Positions 46,801-57,580 of a stretch of DNA of 64,000 nucleotides are shown here, one piece after another (the first letter of the stretch is position 1; each line of letters starts with the position of its first letter). Made by a program: the position numbers and the translations under genes. The DNA is from Anisus vortex. Lineage: Eukaryota > Mollusca > Gastropoda > Planorbidae. The DNA lies in assembly GCA_949126835.1 (NCBI GenBank), contig OX421495.1:27839721-27903720 (forward strand), in the 5' to 3' direction. The notes beneath the pieces are model-generated. The model saw only the letters and a program-made list of their open reading frames with translations, was not told where the DNA came from and did no database searches.

Positions 46801-49800
46801 ACAGTCTAAACATTGATAGCCAATAAATGCTTGAGTGATTATTGATCTACTGAGAATTATTATAAAAATGAAGTTAGCTCATAGCAGCATGTATAAGTTA
46901 AAAGTCCAGAGAATAATGACAATAACTACTTTTACAGCATCTTAGTAAAATTGCTGGGTTTATTTTGGATTGTGATGAAAAAAAAAACACAGAAAAATCA
47001 TTTTGTCTAAATTAAATGAATGAATTAAATGTCCCGTTTGCAGGCACTCTAATTCTATTTGTCATTTTACCAATAACTGGACCTTAGGGCAGACTAAGTG
47101 CATAGAGACTATCTTAATCAAATGTACTTACTTTATTATAACTCCCTTCCATAAGATACTGTTCCATGCTGACTGGATGTTTGATATAAATGTTAGTTTG
47201 GATTTCTTTTACAGGCAAACGCTCTAGTTCCTATGAAATGCAGTCATCAACATTTAATTTTAATTTAATGCATAGAGCCAAAACTCTATTTTCACTTCTA
47301 ATTACTAAGAATGTTTATCTTATCTTATAAATTATAGACGCTCCTTCTATAAAGAAGATTATTGCATCCTACGCTCATCCGTTTCTCTTATTTTTATAAT
47401 ATTAATCACAATTTAGGAACCATCCATTTATTAAATACACAGAAAAGTCATATTTTCATACCGCCTCTATCTGTTGCACCCAATACCCTTCCCTTCATGC
47501 ATATGAACAAACCAGGAAAACCAGTAGCTTAACATTTTTTTAAACATTAGAATGCAAGACTAGACTCCAACCATGGATAAGTGAAGGATGGATATATTTT
47601 CTGTATAGAAAGAGCGTAGGTAAAATAAAAGATAAGATCAAAAGTACCATTCCATTAGGGTTGCATCCCAAATGCTCTATAACAAACAAAAATATTTGCA
47701 GTTTAGCAATTTATAATAGAAAACTATTAATTGTACTTACAGTATGAAATTCAGCCAATCTGTTCTGAGAAAGAAGACACAGGAGGTTAAGTCCCAAAAG
47801 TTGATACTTGTAAGGAGACTCTGGTAAATCATCTCTGATAAAATGAAATCAAAATGAGACTCAGAAAACTAGTTCTATAAAAATAAAAGCAAATAGAGAT
47901 CAGATCAACATTAGTTACTCTTAGAACATTTACATGTGTTATCCATGAAAACACATTGTCCAAAAATGTTCATCTACTAACAAAATCTTAAATCTCCAAT
48001 AGTTCTTCACCCATTGCTTAAAATTTTGAATATGTGCATGTTTTTTTAATAGAATTACTATGTTATTATATACCTATATATTTATTTATTTATATATTAC
48101 CCTATATACTCACGTATAAGTCGCACCAGTGTATAAGTCGCACCCCTAGTTTAAGATTTTTTTCCTTATACGTTATCATTGACCCGCGCATAAGTCACAC
48201 CCTGACTTCCCGGGTTACACTGCCTTTTAATATCTAAAAAATGCATACCTTTTAAACATAAAAGTTACTAAATATTCACACTAATTTGGAAACTTTCCTT
48301 AAAAAATTGTTTTAATCGTGAAAAAGGCAAACATAATCAAATAAAGGCATATTCTAATAACTCTACATAACTCCAATCAACTATAGGGGTTATGTAGGAA
48401 ACTTTATGACAAAGTAGTGATGTTTTTCGAACTTTTCAAAAACAGTGTCGGGTGTATAAGTCGCACCCCTACTTTTTGTCAAAATTTTCTGTAAAAAAAG
48501 TGAGACTTATAAGCGAGTATATACGGTATATATATTTCTACCTATGTAGAACACAGGACTAATACGTATGTGTGGGACAAAATATCCTTAATTGCAGGCC
48601 CTCAAGAAAACATGGCAACAATCAAACGGCGCAAACTGACATGTTCGGTCATGTGTTGCGGCACAATAGCCTGTCAAAAAAAATTCTCCAGGGAATGGTG
48701 GAAGGTAGGCATAGGAGAGGCCTCAGCGGAGATGCTGGTTCGACAATGAAAAGTATTGGACAGGTGTTAGTGCTCATTATATATTATTCTTATCATAGCG
48801 TGGTAGCCTATGGGCAGCTAAACATTTATTTCCAGTTACATTATTATTTAATTGACTTCACAACTGCGAGTCATTATTCATATATCATATATCAACTTGA
48901 AATGACAAAATAACAATGTTCTTTACACTTACTTCAATATTTATTTTCAAAGCATAAAACACAGACTTATATTCTTCTATGAATCAGAATTTAGGAATTG
49001 TAGTTATACAATACTCAATATAGATCTATATTAATTTTACTTGGCTTCACAGAATATTTTTACGCCCTCTCATCTTGGCGGAAGTCACAACTTAACTTGC
49101 AGACTATGTTCTAACAAAAACCTAATCTTTTTTTATAAAAGATTTCCTAGAATATATTGGGTGCATTGACCTATACATCTCCAATAAGGGATTCTAAATA
49201 ATTAGCGTAATAAAATGCAAATCTATATATATAAAAAGACAGTGTTAAGCCCCGCGAGGATCCCCATTGGTCAATTTGAAAACACGTGTGTCACTGACCT
49301 ATCTAGGCCTAGCCCAATATACCGTCTAATAATTTTTCACATCGGACATGTGTCTTCGATAGCTCAGTGGTAAACGTAGTGGACTGCTATACGGGCGACC
49401 AGGGTTTGATTCTCCAGTTAGACTATACTATTTTTTTCGACAATTAATTTTTCAAACTTTTAAAAACAAAAGACATTGTAAATCTATAGGCAATATAGAT
49501 TTTGTTAAATAAAAATATTTGACTATTTTTTTTACCCTATTACAATATTAATTTACTTTCCTAAAAGTATTCAGTAAGTGTAGTTTATAAATTTGTTATC
49601 TGCACCCCAGACAGTCCTTTTTTTTCACCCGGGCAACGCCGGGCAATGTAGCTTGTGTCTTAATATAATTATCAAATTAATTTAATCATTAATATAATTA
49701 TTATTTTTGGAAAGGAAATATCTACAACAGGGCTGCAGTTGACTCAACTATTGACAACCGATAGTCAAAAGGGGAGAAAGTTGACTGCTGAGGTGTCCGT

Positions 49801-52800
49801 TCGCTCACCCCAACAACCACAATGGTCATGGGATTGATGATGATGATTATATATATATATGAAAATGTGTGTAAATGTCGCATAGCCTAATTTAAATTCA
49901 AAGAGAAATAGGAGAAAACTTTTGTTGAAATTGATACTAAAAATATGAATTGAAACAAATTTTTGGTTTACATATTTTTTTCTCAAAACAATCTAAATTA
50001 AAATATTGTATTTATTTTCTGTACCGGTATATCAAAAATAGATTTTTTAAACTATTTAATTTTATTAGTCTATAATAATAAACAAAAATGTATTAAAACT
50101 TATTTGACACCTAAATTTGTTACAGGAATTTTTATTACATATATTAATACCCATTTTTATTATGCGTCGATGCTTCTAGTTTTGTGTCTTTTACCATAGA
50201 GTTCATTTTATGAGAACAGTTTTTTTTTTGTTGTTTTTTTCATTGCTTTTCATTTTGCTTTCTAAACTGTTTTTCTTATTTTTCAGTGTGATGGGCAGTA
50301 GAATTGAGCTATTCTCTTTGCTGAATCAGGTACAAAACGCTAGGAATAGGAACTCAAAACTAATTCACGCCACTTACTTATAATCCATATAATAGCACTT
50401 CAACTGAGCCAAGTATCTTTCAAAAGATGGAATGTCTTTACTGGCTATGGACCATAGTGCTCCAATTTCTAGAATGTCACCTGAGTATTTATGTATGAAA
50501 ATAATTTTAAAAAACTGTTGAATGAAAATACATTTTAGTTGTTTTTTTTTTATAATTTCAAAAACTATTCTGGCACAGACACACCACATACAATCTCAAC
50601 TCAGAAAAGTACAGAAATTATAGTTTATTATAAGTTACAGTTAATATTATAAATCAAGAAGTGGATGGTTCATTTGGGATTTGTCTCAAAAGAATATTGT
50701 CAATGTTTAAAAGAGAATACTTTGTTAGCAAACATCAAATGAAGCATAAATGACATACAAAAAGGTATCTGAATGATGGCAGAATACTAAAGGACAGTGT
50801 TATAGAATGCATAGAACCATTGCCTAATTATTTTAAACTTAAACAACTGTGTTAAAACAAAAAAATCCTAAACGGTATGATACTAGCTTTGATTTCTAGT
50901 GCAGAATAAGTATTATGAATCTCAAGTGTACCAAAAGAGATTATTTCTTTTGATTCTCAAAACATACTCAAATAAGAATTTTATGAAAACTTTTTTTTTT
51001 TTTTAACAAAAATAACTTACGAGCAATAAGAAGTTCTTGTTTGGTTACAGAAGATTCATTTGTAGGTAAAAAAGCAATTTGTGTCAGGGCAACCTAAAAG
51101 AAAAGCAGAGTATAAAGAAATAAAACTATTAGCATAATTGTTAAATGTTGTTCGGATTTTTATGTACAGTATATTAATAGTAATTATTTTAAACTCAAAA
51201 CAGCCCATGGGGTAACCATGAGGAATTAAGACATTTTTTGTCTCTTTATTATAAGCTTTCTTAATAGTCGGAAATAGTGGCGTACAATGAAGAGTATAAT
51301 AATGTTAGGGAGCCCAGTCAATTCTTGGAATAAAAAGAAAATCACCCCGAGGGCATTCTAAGAAGATTTCTGCTTATATCCATCATTCTATTGAGTTGAT
51401 ACTTATACGTAGACTCCTTGCCAATAACATCACACTTCATTTCAATTTGTATGCACCTGAGACACAAAAATTAAAATAGGTGTTCCATTCCAGACAAACA
51501 GATTTCCTTGGGATTTTATTATATATATTAAAGTAGTTGGCCTACATAACTGTTAATAAAAATCATAATTATCTTTATAGATCCTAATCTTATTACGTAA
51601 TTCAGATTTTTAAAAAATATTCTAATTGATTTATATCATTTGCAAAAGTTTTCAAGTTTGATGAATTTGATGCATATGAATCATAATGAATGATTTAATG
51701 TTGAATAGTGCATGACGTTAATAAAAAAAATATAGCATACTCTGCGTGAATGGATTTTAAAAAAATAATAAATGAACATGATTGAACATAAACACAATTT
51801 TTAATTATTATTTTTTAAATTTTAATTAAAAATTTTCATTTTATTCTATAGTTATTAAATTTAAATGATTGATGATAAAATGTTGTATAATTAATAAAAT
51901 ATCTAAAAATATTTTTAAGGGGTTTCACAATATAGCCGCCACCAAATGCTAGGCCTTTATTGTTTGTTGTAAAAATAAAAATTGTTGATACTAAATAATG
52001 TCTTTTCTCTTGTCTTATCAAATGTTTAGGTTGTATAGAAGTATCAGCTACATCAATATTGTGCTTTCATGTCAAAGTTATTTTGTGTTTTGACTATAAC
52101 TGTTAACTGTTAATTTTTACACTAAGTCTGACAGTTTTTCTTCTTCTTTGATGCTCTGCCTAAAACTAGATATAAAAATAGTTAGATCTAGGTCTTTGTA
52201 GATTTCTAAGACTCTCTAAATTTAACACAAACATATATTATTAAAAATATTTTTAGACACAAAATTTATTTTATTTATAGGGCACCTTGTCCAAGAGGCA
52301 GTGCGTTTGACATACCAAGGGTTTGAACCCTGGTGCAGGCTAGGATTTTTTCCCGGGTCTAGAGGGTGTCCCTGAGTCTACCCTGCACTGATGGGTACCT
52401 GAACTTAGCTGGAGTAAAGTAAAGGTGTCTGTGCATAGTGCTGGCCACACAATCATCTAGTATGATGTGGCCACAGAAACTGGTGAACACTGCTTCACCA
52501 GCCCTGTGGATCAATTTGGTCAGACAAGATACTGTACATCACTTGATTTTAATAGCTAATAAACTAATTGCAAAAGTAACAAAAACTGCCATCGATCACA
52601 AAAATTTTACATTAGGAACAAAAAGTAGAATCAAGATAACGATAATTTTCATTGCGCTCGTTCGAATTTCAAAATATAAATTCAATCTGAGATCCGTTTT
52701 GTTCTAAGTGACGATTGTGATTTTCTAATTATACAATTTTTTTTCTGTGTCTTTCTGTTATGTTCGCATTTTGGTTACGCTATGCACATTCTGTCATTAT

Positions 52801-54818
52801 TGATACATTTTTACAGAAAAACCCTATTTATATTACTATTTTCAGATTTCTTGTTTATGTTTTGCAGTAGACCAGAATATCATTTAAATTTCTCAACTCA
52901 ATTCATACAAACTATAATTGTTTAAAGGTAAAAAAAATATATTTCCATGCTAGTCACCAAAGCAACATTTTTAGTCCAACAAAGCCACCATTTTGTCAGC
53001 TAACGTAGCTTCTAATCTAAGTCTAATGACCTAAGGATACAAAGTTATTAGTTTTGTGAGTTTATTTGTAATAAAATAATTAACCTCATTAATATAATGT
53101 GTTTTTATGATGTTTTGTTATTGTCTAATTTATTTAGTAGCGTCTGAATTTCTCTCTATCTTTATAAATTATAAAATATTGAAAAGCAACTTTAGAGTAA
53201 AAATTATGCAATTTGATAAAGTTAATGTAAAAGCTAAATGCAAAAATTGACATAGAAATAGAAGTGTATGCTTTGATCACTCAAATGAGGAATAAGGCTG
53301 TTTAATGAGGCATGACAGAAGTGTTCCTAGTAAATTTGTATTTAAGCTGACTAGGTCGAGGGGGATACATACTATCATTGATTAGGAAGGTTTGTGATTT
53401 ATATATAAGGATTAAAGTACTCCTGTCAGACCAATTTCATCCATAGTCCATAGTGACCATCTAATAGGGTATGTAAAGCAGCATTCACAGGTTTCTGTGG
53501 CCATGGCTTAGGTTACTAGGATATTGTGTGGCCGTCACAATGCCCATCACCTTTACTTTTCCTTAACTGATACTAATGCCAGGTACCCAGCAAAACTGGG
53601 TAGACTCAGTGACACCCTCTGGACACGGGAACTAACTCTAGCAAACCTTATTCACAGTATTCAAACCCAGGACCTTGAGCCTTGACTTGAGCACGCCAGC
53701 TAAACACTACTAATTTTGGTATATATTAGCTTTTTAAAGATGAGCATACTAAACTTTTAAAACTATCTGACACATATTATATTTCACATATTTTTTAACT
53801 ATCACCGATAAACCAATTTTTTAACGTTTTTTTCTTCTTATAATATTATATTCTCTTATTACAATAATTACAACTAAAACTAAAAAATGTCAACCATAAA
53901 ATTCATAAATTTTCCTTATTCAAATATCTCCGCTTCTAGGATTCCAATTCTAGGTGATATAGTTTTTAATAGATATATGACCATAAACTTGGTATCAAAA
54001 TTAATTAGCATTTAGTCTTAGTGTCGTCTATCTTATCTTATACTTATATATATACATTACAGACGCTCCTTCTATAAAGAAGATTATTGCGTCCTCCGCT
54101 CATTTGTGGTCCGAGTCTAGTCTTGCATTTTTATTAATGTTTTAAATTATGTTATAAAAAGTTAGGCCTACTGATACTGGTTTTCCTGGTTCGTTCAGGC
54201 AACCCATTCCATGCCCCAATGCCACTCAACTTAGGAAGAAAGAGTACTTATAATACTTATATATATGCATTTAGGGGATAAAGAAAGTGTTTTTGTCTTT
54301 ATATTTATCTGAGCTTTGCAACAGGTTGTTATTGGTATTTGGCTATTTGGGTTGTATTTCTAAATCTACTCTAGTTTTGGTTTATGATTTATCCTAGTTT
54401 TTTTTTTCAAAATAATGACTTTGAATTTTTTATGTGTGCCTAACACTAACAGTTCAGTTGAGCTCAGAGTTCAGAGTAAGGCAGACAGTGAGTTTTCAGT
54501 GAGTAACAGTAATGACTACTAGAAGATGAAGATGACTAGATCTAAAATAGTAAATAGTAGTACCGGTACTACTACTACGACTAATTCTAATGACTAATGA
54601 CTCAATTAAATGACACAGCACAATCTATTGGACTATTGGCATTGTAGAGTTCGCAATATTTGCTTACATTTACGTTAATCATTTCTTTTTTTTTTAAAAT
54701 AAATTACCTTAAGCCTGGAAAGAAGCTCTCCGGACTTGACTAAATTTGGTGGCTTCGATTCCCAAACCCGTTTTAAGTTTTGATACAATGTTATGATTTC
54801 TTTTAGGTTGTCTGCCAT
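43802..54818 (-). CDS. PSMD8: 26S proteasome regulatory subunit RPN12 (PSMD8)
   Basis: Eight exons on the minus strand: 54708-54818, 51021-51093, 50378-50480, 47741-47834, 47132-47230, 46310-46383, 44256-44367 and 43802-43933 (stop TAG). Every junction has GT/AG and the phases join without a break. The 265-residue product matches the 257-residue core form of animal PSMD8. It is a lid subunit of the 19S regulatory particle and its insertion completes lid assembly. Recognisable blocks in order: [117 protein letters not shown], and the C-terminal helix [15 protein letters not shown], which is the conserved assembly tail. The start matches the family, with no N-terminal extension of the long human form. 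Introns carry SINEs, LINEs, MITEs and a Helentron-like element. A DNA transposon ends 62 bp upstream of the ATG. Confidence 0.97.
44430..46260. mobile_element. hAT-like element in PSMD8 intron 6
   Basis: The left end CAGGGGTGGGCA (44430-44441) and the right end TGCCCACCCCTG (46249-46260) are a perfect 12-bp inverted pair of hAT type. The flanking 8-mers TTATATGA and GAATATGG match at 5 of 8 positions, so the duplication is decayed or absent. No transposase was recognised. It contains the MITE at 44907-45647. Confidence 0.5.
44907..45647. mobile_element. 741-bp MITE with 17-bp perfect TIRs
   Basis: Terminal inverted repeats GAGCCCAAGTCAAAAGG (44907-44923) and CCTTTTGACTTGGGCTC (45631-45647) are perfect. 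Both flanks are (AT)n, so the target was a TA microsatellite and the duplication length cannot be read. An internal 62-codon frame (45075-45263) has no recognisable domain. Confidence 0.88.
47326..47640. mobile_element. two LINE 3' tails in inverted orientation
   Basis: 47326-47384 is the minus-strand 3' tail (GACGCTCCTTCTATAAAGAA, then GATTATTGCATCCTACG) of the Jockey/CR1-like LINE. 47510-47640 is a plus-strand copy of the last 130 bp, from CCAGGAAAACCAGTAGCTTA through AAAGAGCGTAGGT and AAAGATAAGATC. Both are diverged and lie in PSMD8 intron 4. Confidence 0.7.
48099..48527. mobile_element. MITE with GTATAAGTCGCAC ends
   Basis: The left end ACCCTATATACTCACGTATA then AGTCGCAC, and the inverted right end ACCGTATATACTCGCTTATA then AGTCTCAC, make a TIR of about 28 bp with four mismatches. 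Direct GTATAAGTCGCACCCCTA repeats lie near both ends. It is non-coding, 429 bp. The superfamily is not assigned. A partial copy is at 33578-33740. Confidence 0.75.
48570..48770 (+). mobile_element. RTE-like LINE C-terminal fragment
   Basis: The frame reads [20 protein letters not shown] followed by GRHRRG, matching the end of RTE-type endonuclease/reverse-transcriptase polyproteins. The upstream part is frameshifted. It lies in PSMD8 intron 3. Confidence 0.6.
49217..49655 (+). mobile_element. Helentron/HINE-like non-autonomous element
   Basis: The 5' part reads TCTATATATATAAAAAGACA, then GTGTTAAGCCCCGCGAGGAT. The 3' part ends in the hairpin CCGGGCAACGCCGGGCAATG. Such TATATA-AAA starts and CCCGGGCAACGCCGGG ends are known from Helentron-type rolling-circle elements, which leave no terminal inverted repeats. 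A tRNA-like box (GATAGCTCAGTGGTAAACG, then GGGTTTGATTC) at 49354-49425 is embedded. There is no Rep/helicase coding. The family call is from memory of the termini. Confidence 0.45.
52281..52530 (+). mobile_element. tRNA-derived SINE, family A, copy 3
   Basis: The only copy in plus orientation. The head contains TTGTCCAAGAGGCAG (A-box-like) and GGTTTGAACCC (B box). The body has TGATGGGTACCTGAAC, GGAGTAAAGTAAAGGTG, GTGGCCACAGAAACTGGTG and GATCAATTTGGTCAGAC. It fixes the orientation and boundaries of the family. Confidence 0.78.
53424..53705 (-). mobile_element. tRNA-derived SINE, family A, copy 4
   Basis: Minus-oriented copy with the body words ACAGAAACCTGTGAATGC, ATTGTGTGGCCGTCACAATG and ACCCAGTTTTGCTGGGTACC. 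It is more diverged than copy 3 and lies about 0.9 kb from it in the opposite orientation, inside PSMD8 intron 1. Confidence 0.7.
54029..54365 (-). mobile_element. Jockey/CR1-like LINE 3' end, copy 4
   Basis: The inverted match to 26290-26603 runs from the AACCTGTTGCAAAGCTCAG region to the hairpin tail GACGCTCCTTCTATAAAGAA and TAAGATAAGATA. Reading on the minus strand, coding words for WNGLP and the TSFK-type segment are still visible but mutated. Confidence 0.85.
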
Positions 54819-54880
54819 TTTTGTGTATAGCATTCAGCAATTACTCCAATGGTGCTAGTTGATTGGTTAAAATGTAATAC
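54819..54880 (-). promoter_or_regulatory. PSMD8 5' UTR / core promoter remnant
   Basis: Only 62 bp separate the PSMD8 ATG from the transposon end. On the minus strand this interval has a CCAAT box (AACCAATCAAC, about 54858-54868) and an inverted one (CACCATTGGAG). Either the promoter is this short or the transposon terminus contributes to it. Confidence 0.4.
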
Positions 54881-55027
54881 GGAGTGATTATACGGCGGAT
54901 CCGCCGTATAACGCTCAGCGTTATTCGGCGGATTTTTGCGTGAACTCCTGACCTATATTATACATAATTGTTTATCTGGTCCTATATGCTTAATTACTAT
55001 TTTTTCATACTATTTAGAACAAGGTTT

Positions 55028-55098
55028 GTTGGCCCAATGGTTAGTAGCCTGCGCTGTCAACAGGGGTGACGCAGGTTCAAATCCAGCTAGCTCCGCCA
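55028..55098 (+). other. tRNA-like sequence inside the transposon
   Basis: TGGCCCAATGGTTAG (A-box-like) and GGTTCAAATCC (B box) are 45 bp apart with a CTGTCAAC segment like SINE family B. The acceptor ends do not pair, so it is not a functional tRNA gene. It could be a SINE head or a recruited pol III promoter. Confidence 0.4.
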
Positions 55099-55608
55099 AT
55101 TTTTTTTTTTAGTATTATAAAAAAAACACCGTAATCACTCCGTTCAATTATAGTAAAACGATAAATATTTTTTAGTTAAATTCGTGATTTTTTTGTAAGT
55201 AACCATTTGTCATTGTTTATAATTAATTCAAACATAAAGGTTACCCTATTTTTATGGCCTATGTCTCTTAATCACAATTAGAAATTGATTTTACGGTTAG
55301 GCCCTGTTAGGGTTAGGACTTAGTTAGGAATATGATCCTAATTAAAAGCCTATAGAGTCACTATAGACTATAGAATAGAATATAAAGTTTTAAGTCATAA
55401 GTATAGCCTAACTCTCACAATTTTTCGTAAATTCGGTATTATACACTTTCGGCTGTTTGAATAGGTTAATCTCATTGACGTCATCAATTCCTGTGTACCG
55501 CCATGACGGATGGCAAAAACTTACTTTCGATTTCATTACTGCTGTTAAAGAAAGCTTAGATTTAGATAGTCATACTACTACTTATTGTATTAAATCATGG
55601 TTTAGACT

Positions 55609-56725
55609 TGTTGTATTAAAGGCTGTGCCACAGATTTAAAAGAGGAAATGATATTTCCTTTTTTCACATACCAGCAATAATAATGGACAAAGGTAGTAGT
55701 GTTTTGGAATTAAATAAAAGTGTAAGACGCCGACGACTTTGGCTAAGAAATATAAACAGAAAAACCATTAGTGATTAGGCCTACACACGAGAATGTCAAA
55801 TGTTGAACCTGCGTGTGTTCAAAACATTTCATTTCAGGTAAGTCTTTTTTTTATGAATATTTTGACTATATTATGCTTAAGTTTACTTTAATCATATTTA
55901 TATTCTAGATGCATGAAATAAAGGTTATGTTACTAGTATGTAGGAATGTAGGCCTACCGTCCACTACCGAATCAGTCTCAGTGTCGTGAGGCGTTAGGGT
56001 AGTTTATGATAATGCAGTCGATTGTAGTCCAGTAGCCTACTAAGCTTAGTACTAGTACTTTCTAGGCCTAGGGTAATTATATTTTGATCCGCTCTGACAC
56101 TTATATGCTTAATGACTAGACAACTTTTATTATGCTATGGCTATGGTATAGGCCTACTATATTACTAGATTCTATATAATATAGGCCTAACATGTAAACA
56201 CAATTTAGTTGTTTATCTTTAAGATTTGCTACAAAGCTTTATAATTCAAACAGTCCCATTTAACACAATAATTAAATTATAAAATCATGACACATTTTTA
56301 TTTTTTATAATGATTTTTTTAATGCCCTTCCAGTTTAAAGATTGACAGTTTAAATAGGCTACTTTAAAGAGGCAGGCACACAAAAAGAAAAGTTATCTAT
56401 TTTTTAACAATTATATTAATTTATATATAGGCCTAACAATTATATTTATATTTAAAATTTAACAATTATATTTATATTTAACAATTATATATTTATATTT
56501 TTTTTTCCTTGTTTTTGTTGTGTTATATCAGGGGTCGGGAACCTTTTTGTCTGAGAGAGCCATGTGTTATTTATATTATAATCCTCATCAATACTATATT
56601 TATATTAATTAATTAATGTGGGTTTTGTTTGTTTTTTTCCTCTAGGAAAACCTGCTACTTTTGTTCAAGAACATAATCCTGATTGGGACCCAACTATTGA
56701 TATGGGGTATGAATTAAAAGGTACC
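55609..56725 (+). pseudogene. THAP-domain transposase gene remnant
   Basis: Exon 55609-55837 starts with the zinc-ligand pair CCIKGC, continues to SVRRRRLWLRNINRKTISD and ends with CSKHF (the C-x-x-H half of the C2CH finger). A donor GTAAGT follows. The next exon starts at 56646 after TCCTCTAG and reads GKPATFVQEHNPDW, the typical segment after a THAP domain in such transposases. At least two frame changes and a stop lie between the zinc ligands. The catalytic domain is not recognisable downstream, so the gene is dead. Confidence 0.65.
56529..56564 (+). mobile_element. hAT family A left terminus, fragment
   Basis: CAGGGGTCGGGAACC followed by TTTTTGTCTGAGAGAGCCAT is identical to the left end of 23982-24315. 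The match stops after about 36 bp, with no right end nearby. It lies within the THAP element, between the two THAP exons. Confidence 0.7.
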
Positions 56726-57217
56726 GGTAGTGATACAGACCGTTTCAATTTCAAGCCTTGATTCTTGTGTTTGTGCTTTTGCGATTTAACTTGCCTTTTG
56801 GCATTACTGGGGATCTATCTAATAAGCCTATGTGGTTTGATATATCTTACATTGATACTGACCACCCTTCGGTTAATGAATACCAGATGTTGCTTAGGTA
56901 TGGAATATCAGGAGAAGCAGACTGTCTGATGTATAGAATTCACTATTTTATGACATTTGCAAAACGAAGACAAGGGACAACCTATCAATAACTTGTGCTC
57001 TACATTCAAACGTACAGCCAACGATGACAACCAATTGAAAAACGCTTTGTTAAATTTTAAAAGTTTAATTTTCAAAGTTAATTAAATCAGAAAAATCAAA
57101 ACCACAACTTTTGTTTGTTATTTTACAATGTCATTAAAATGTCTTGTTCTTGTTCATCTTGTATTGCTTTTGGGTTGAAGATCACTGGTGTATCATCATA
57201 GGTTGTGTGTTCTAGTC

Positions 57218-57580
57218 CTATTTTTCGCACTTCCTATCTGTCATAAGACAGTTTACTGAGGTCTGATGGGCAATTTGAGAAAATAATAACATGTGGTATT
57301 TGGAAGTTATTGGGAACACACGCATAGCAGATTCATATTTGGTAGATAGGTAGACAACATTTTTGATGGATTCAATCACTTCATAGTTAATGTGTTCTTG
57401 TTGGGATCTTGATATTGATAGGTCCCAAAGGACTATACGCTGTCCTTGGTAAGCATATTTCACATCTGCTAGACCAGCCATGCAGTCACAATGTGCAGTG
57501 ACAATTTAATAGTTCCATCCTCCTGAGATATTACCCAAGGCTTCAAGGGTTTTTCACGGTCAGTGACTGGGAATGGTGAA
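57218..57580 (-). pseudogene. SWIM-type zinc-finger gene remnant
   Basis: On the minus strand one frame gives PWVISQEDGTIKLS and, after a one-base shift, TAHCDCMAGLADVKYAYQGQ. The HCDCMAG block is typical of the SWIM finger found beside YqaJ nuclease domains in transposon-encoded proteins of invertebrates. The later Cys/His ligands are missing or changed (VKYAY in place of a C-x-H), and the frame ends after 87 codons. It is transcribed against the THAP remnant within the same element. Confidence 0.45.

Larger units (their letters stand above)
51094..54707. other. PSMD8 intron 1, remainder
   Basis: Besides the two SINEs and the LINE tail listed, the intron is AT-rich with no second gene recognised. 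A TACCGGTA word occurs at about 54560 among short TAGTAGTAC repeats. Confidence 0.5.

Noticed and set aside
49354..49425. tRNA gene
   Set aside because: Only 4 of 7 acceptor pairs form and the anticodon stem does not pair.
56758..56991. A 77-codon frame as the transposase catalytic domain
   Set aside because: It follows the THAP remnant but shows no DDE-like motif that I can recognise, so it was not joined to it.
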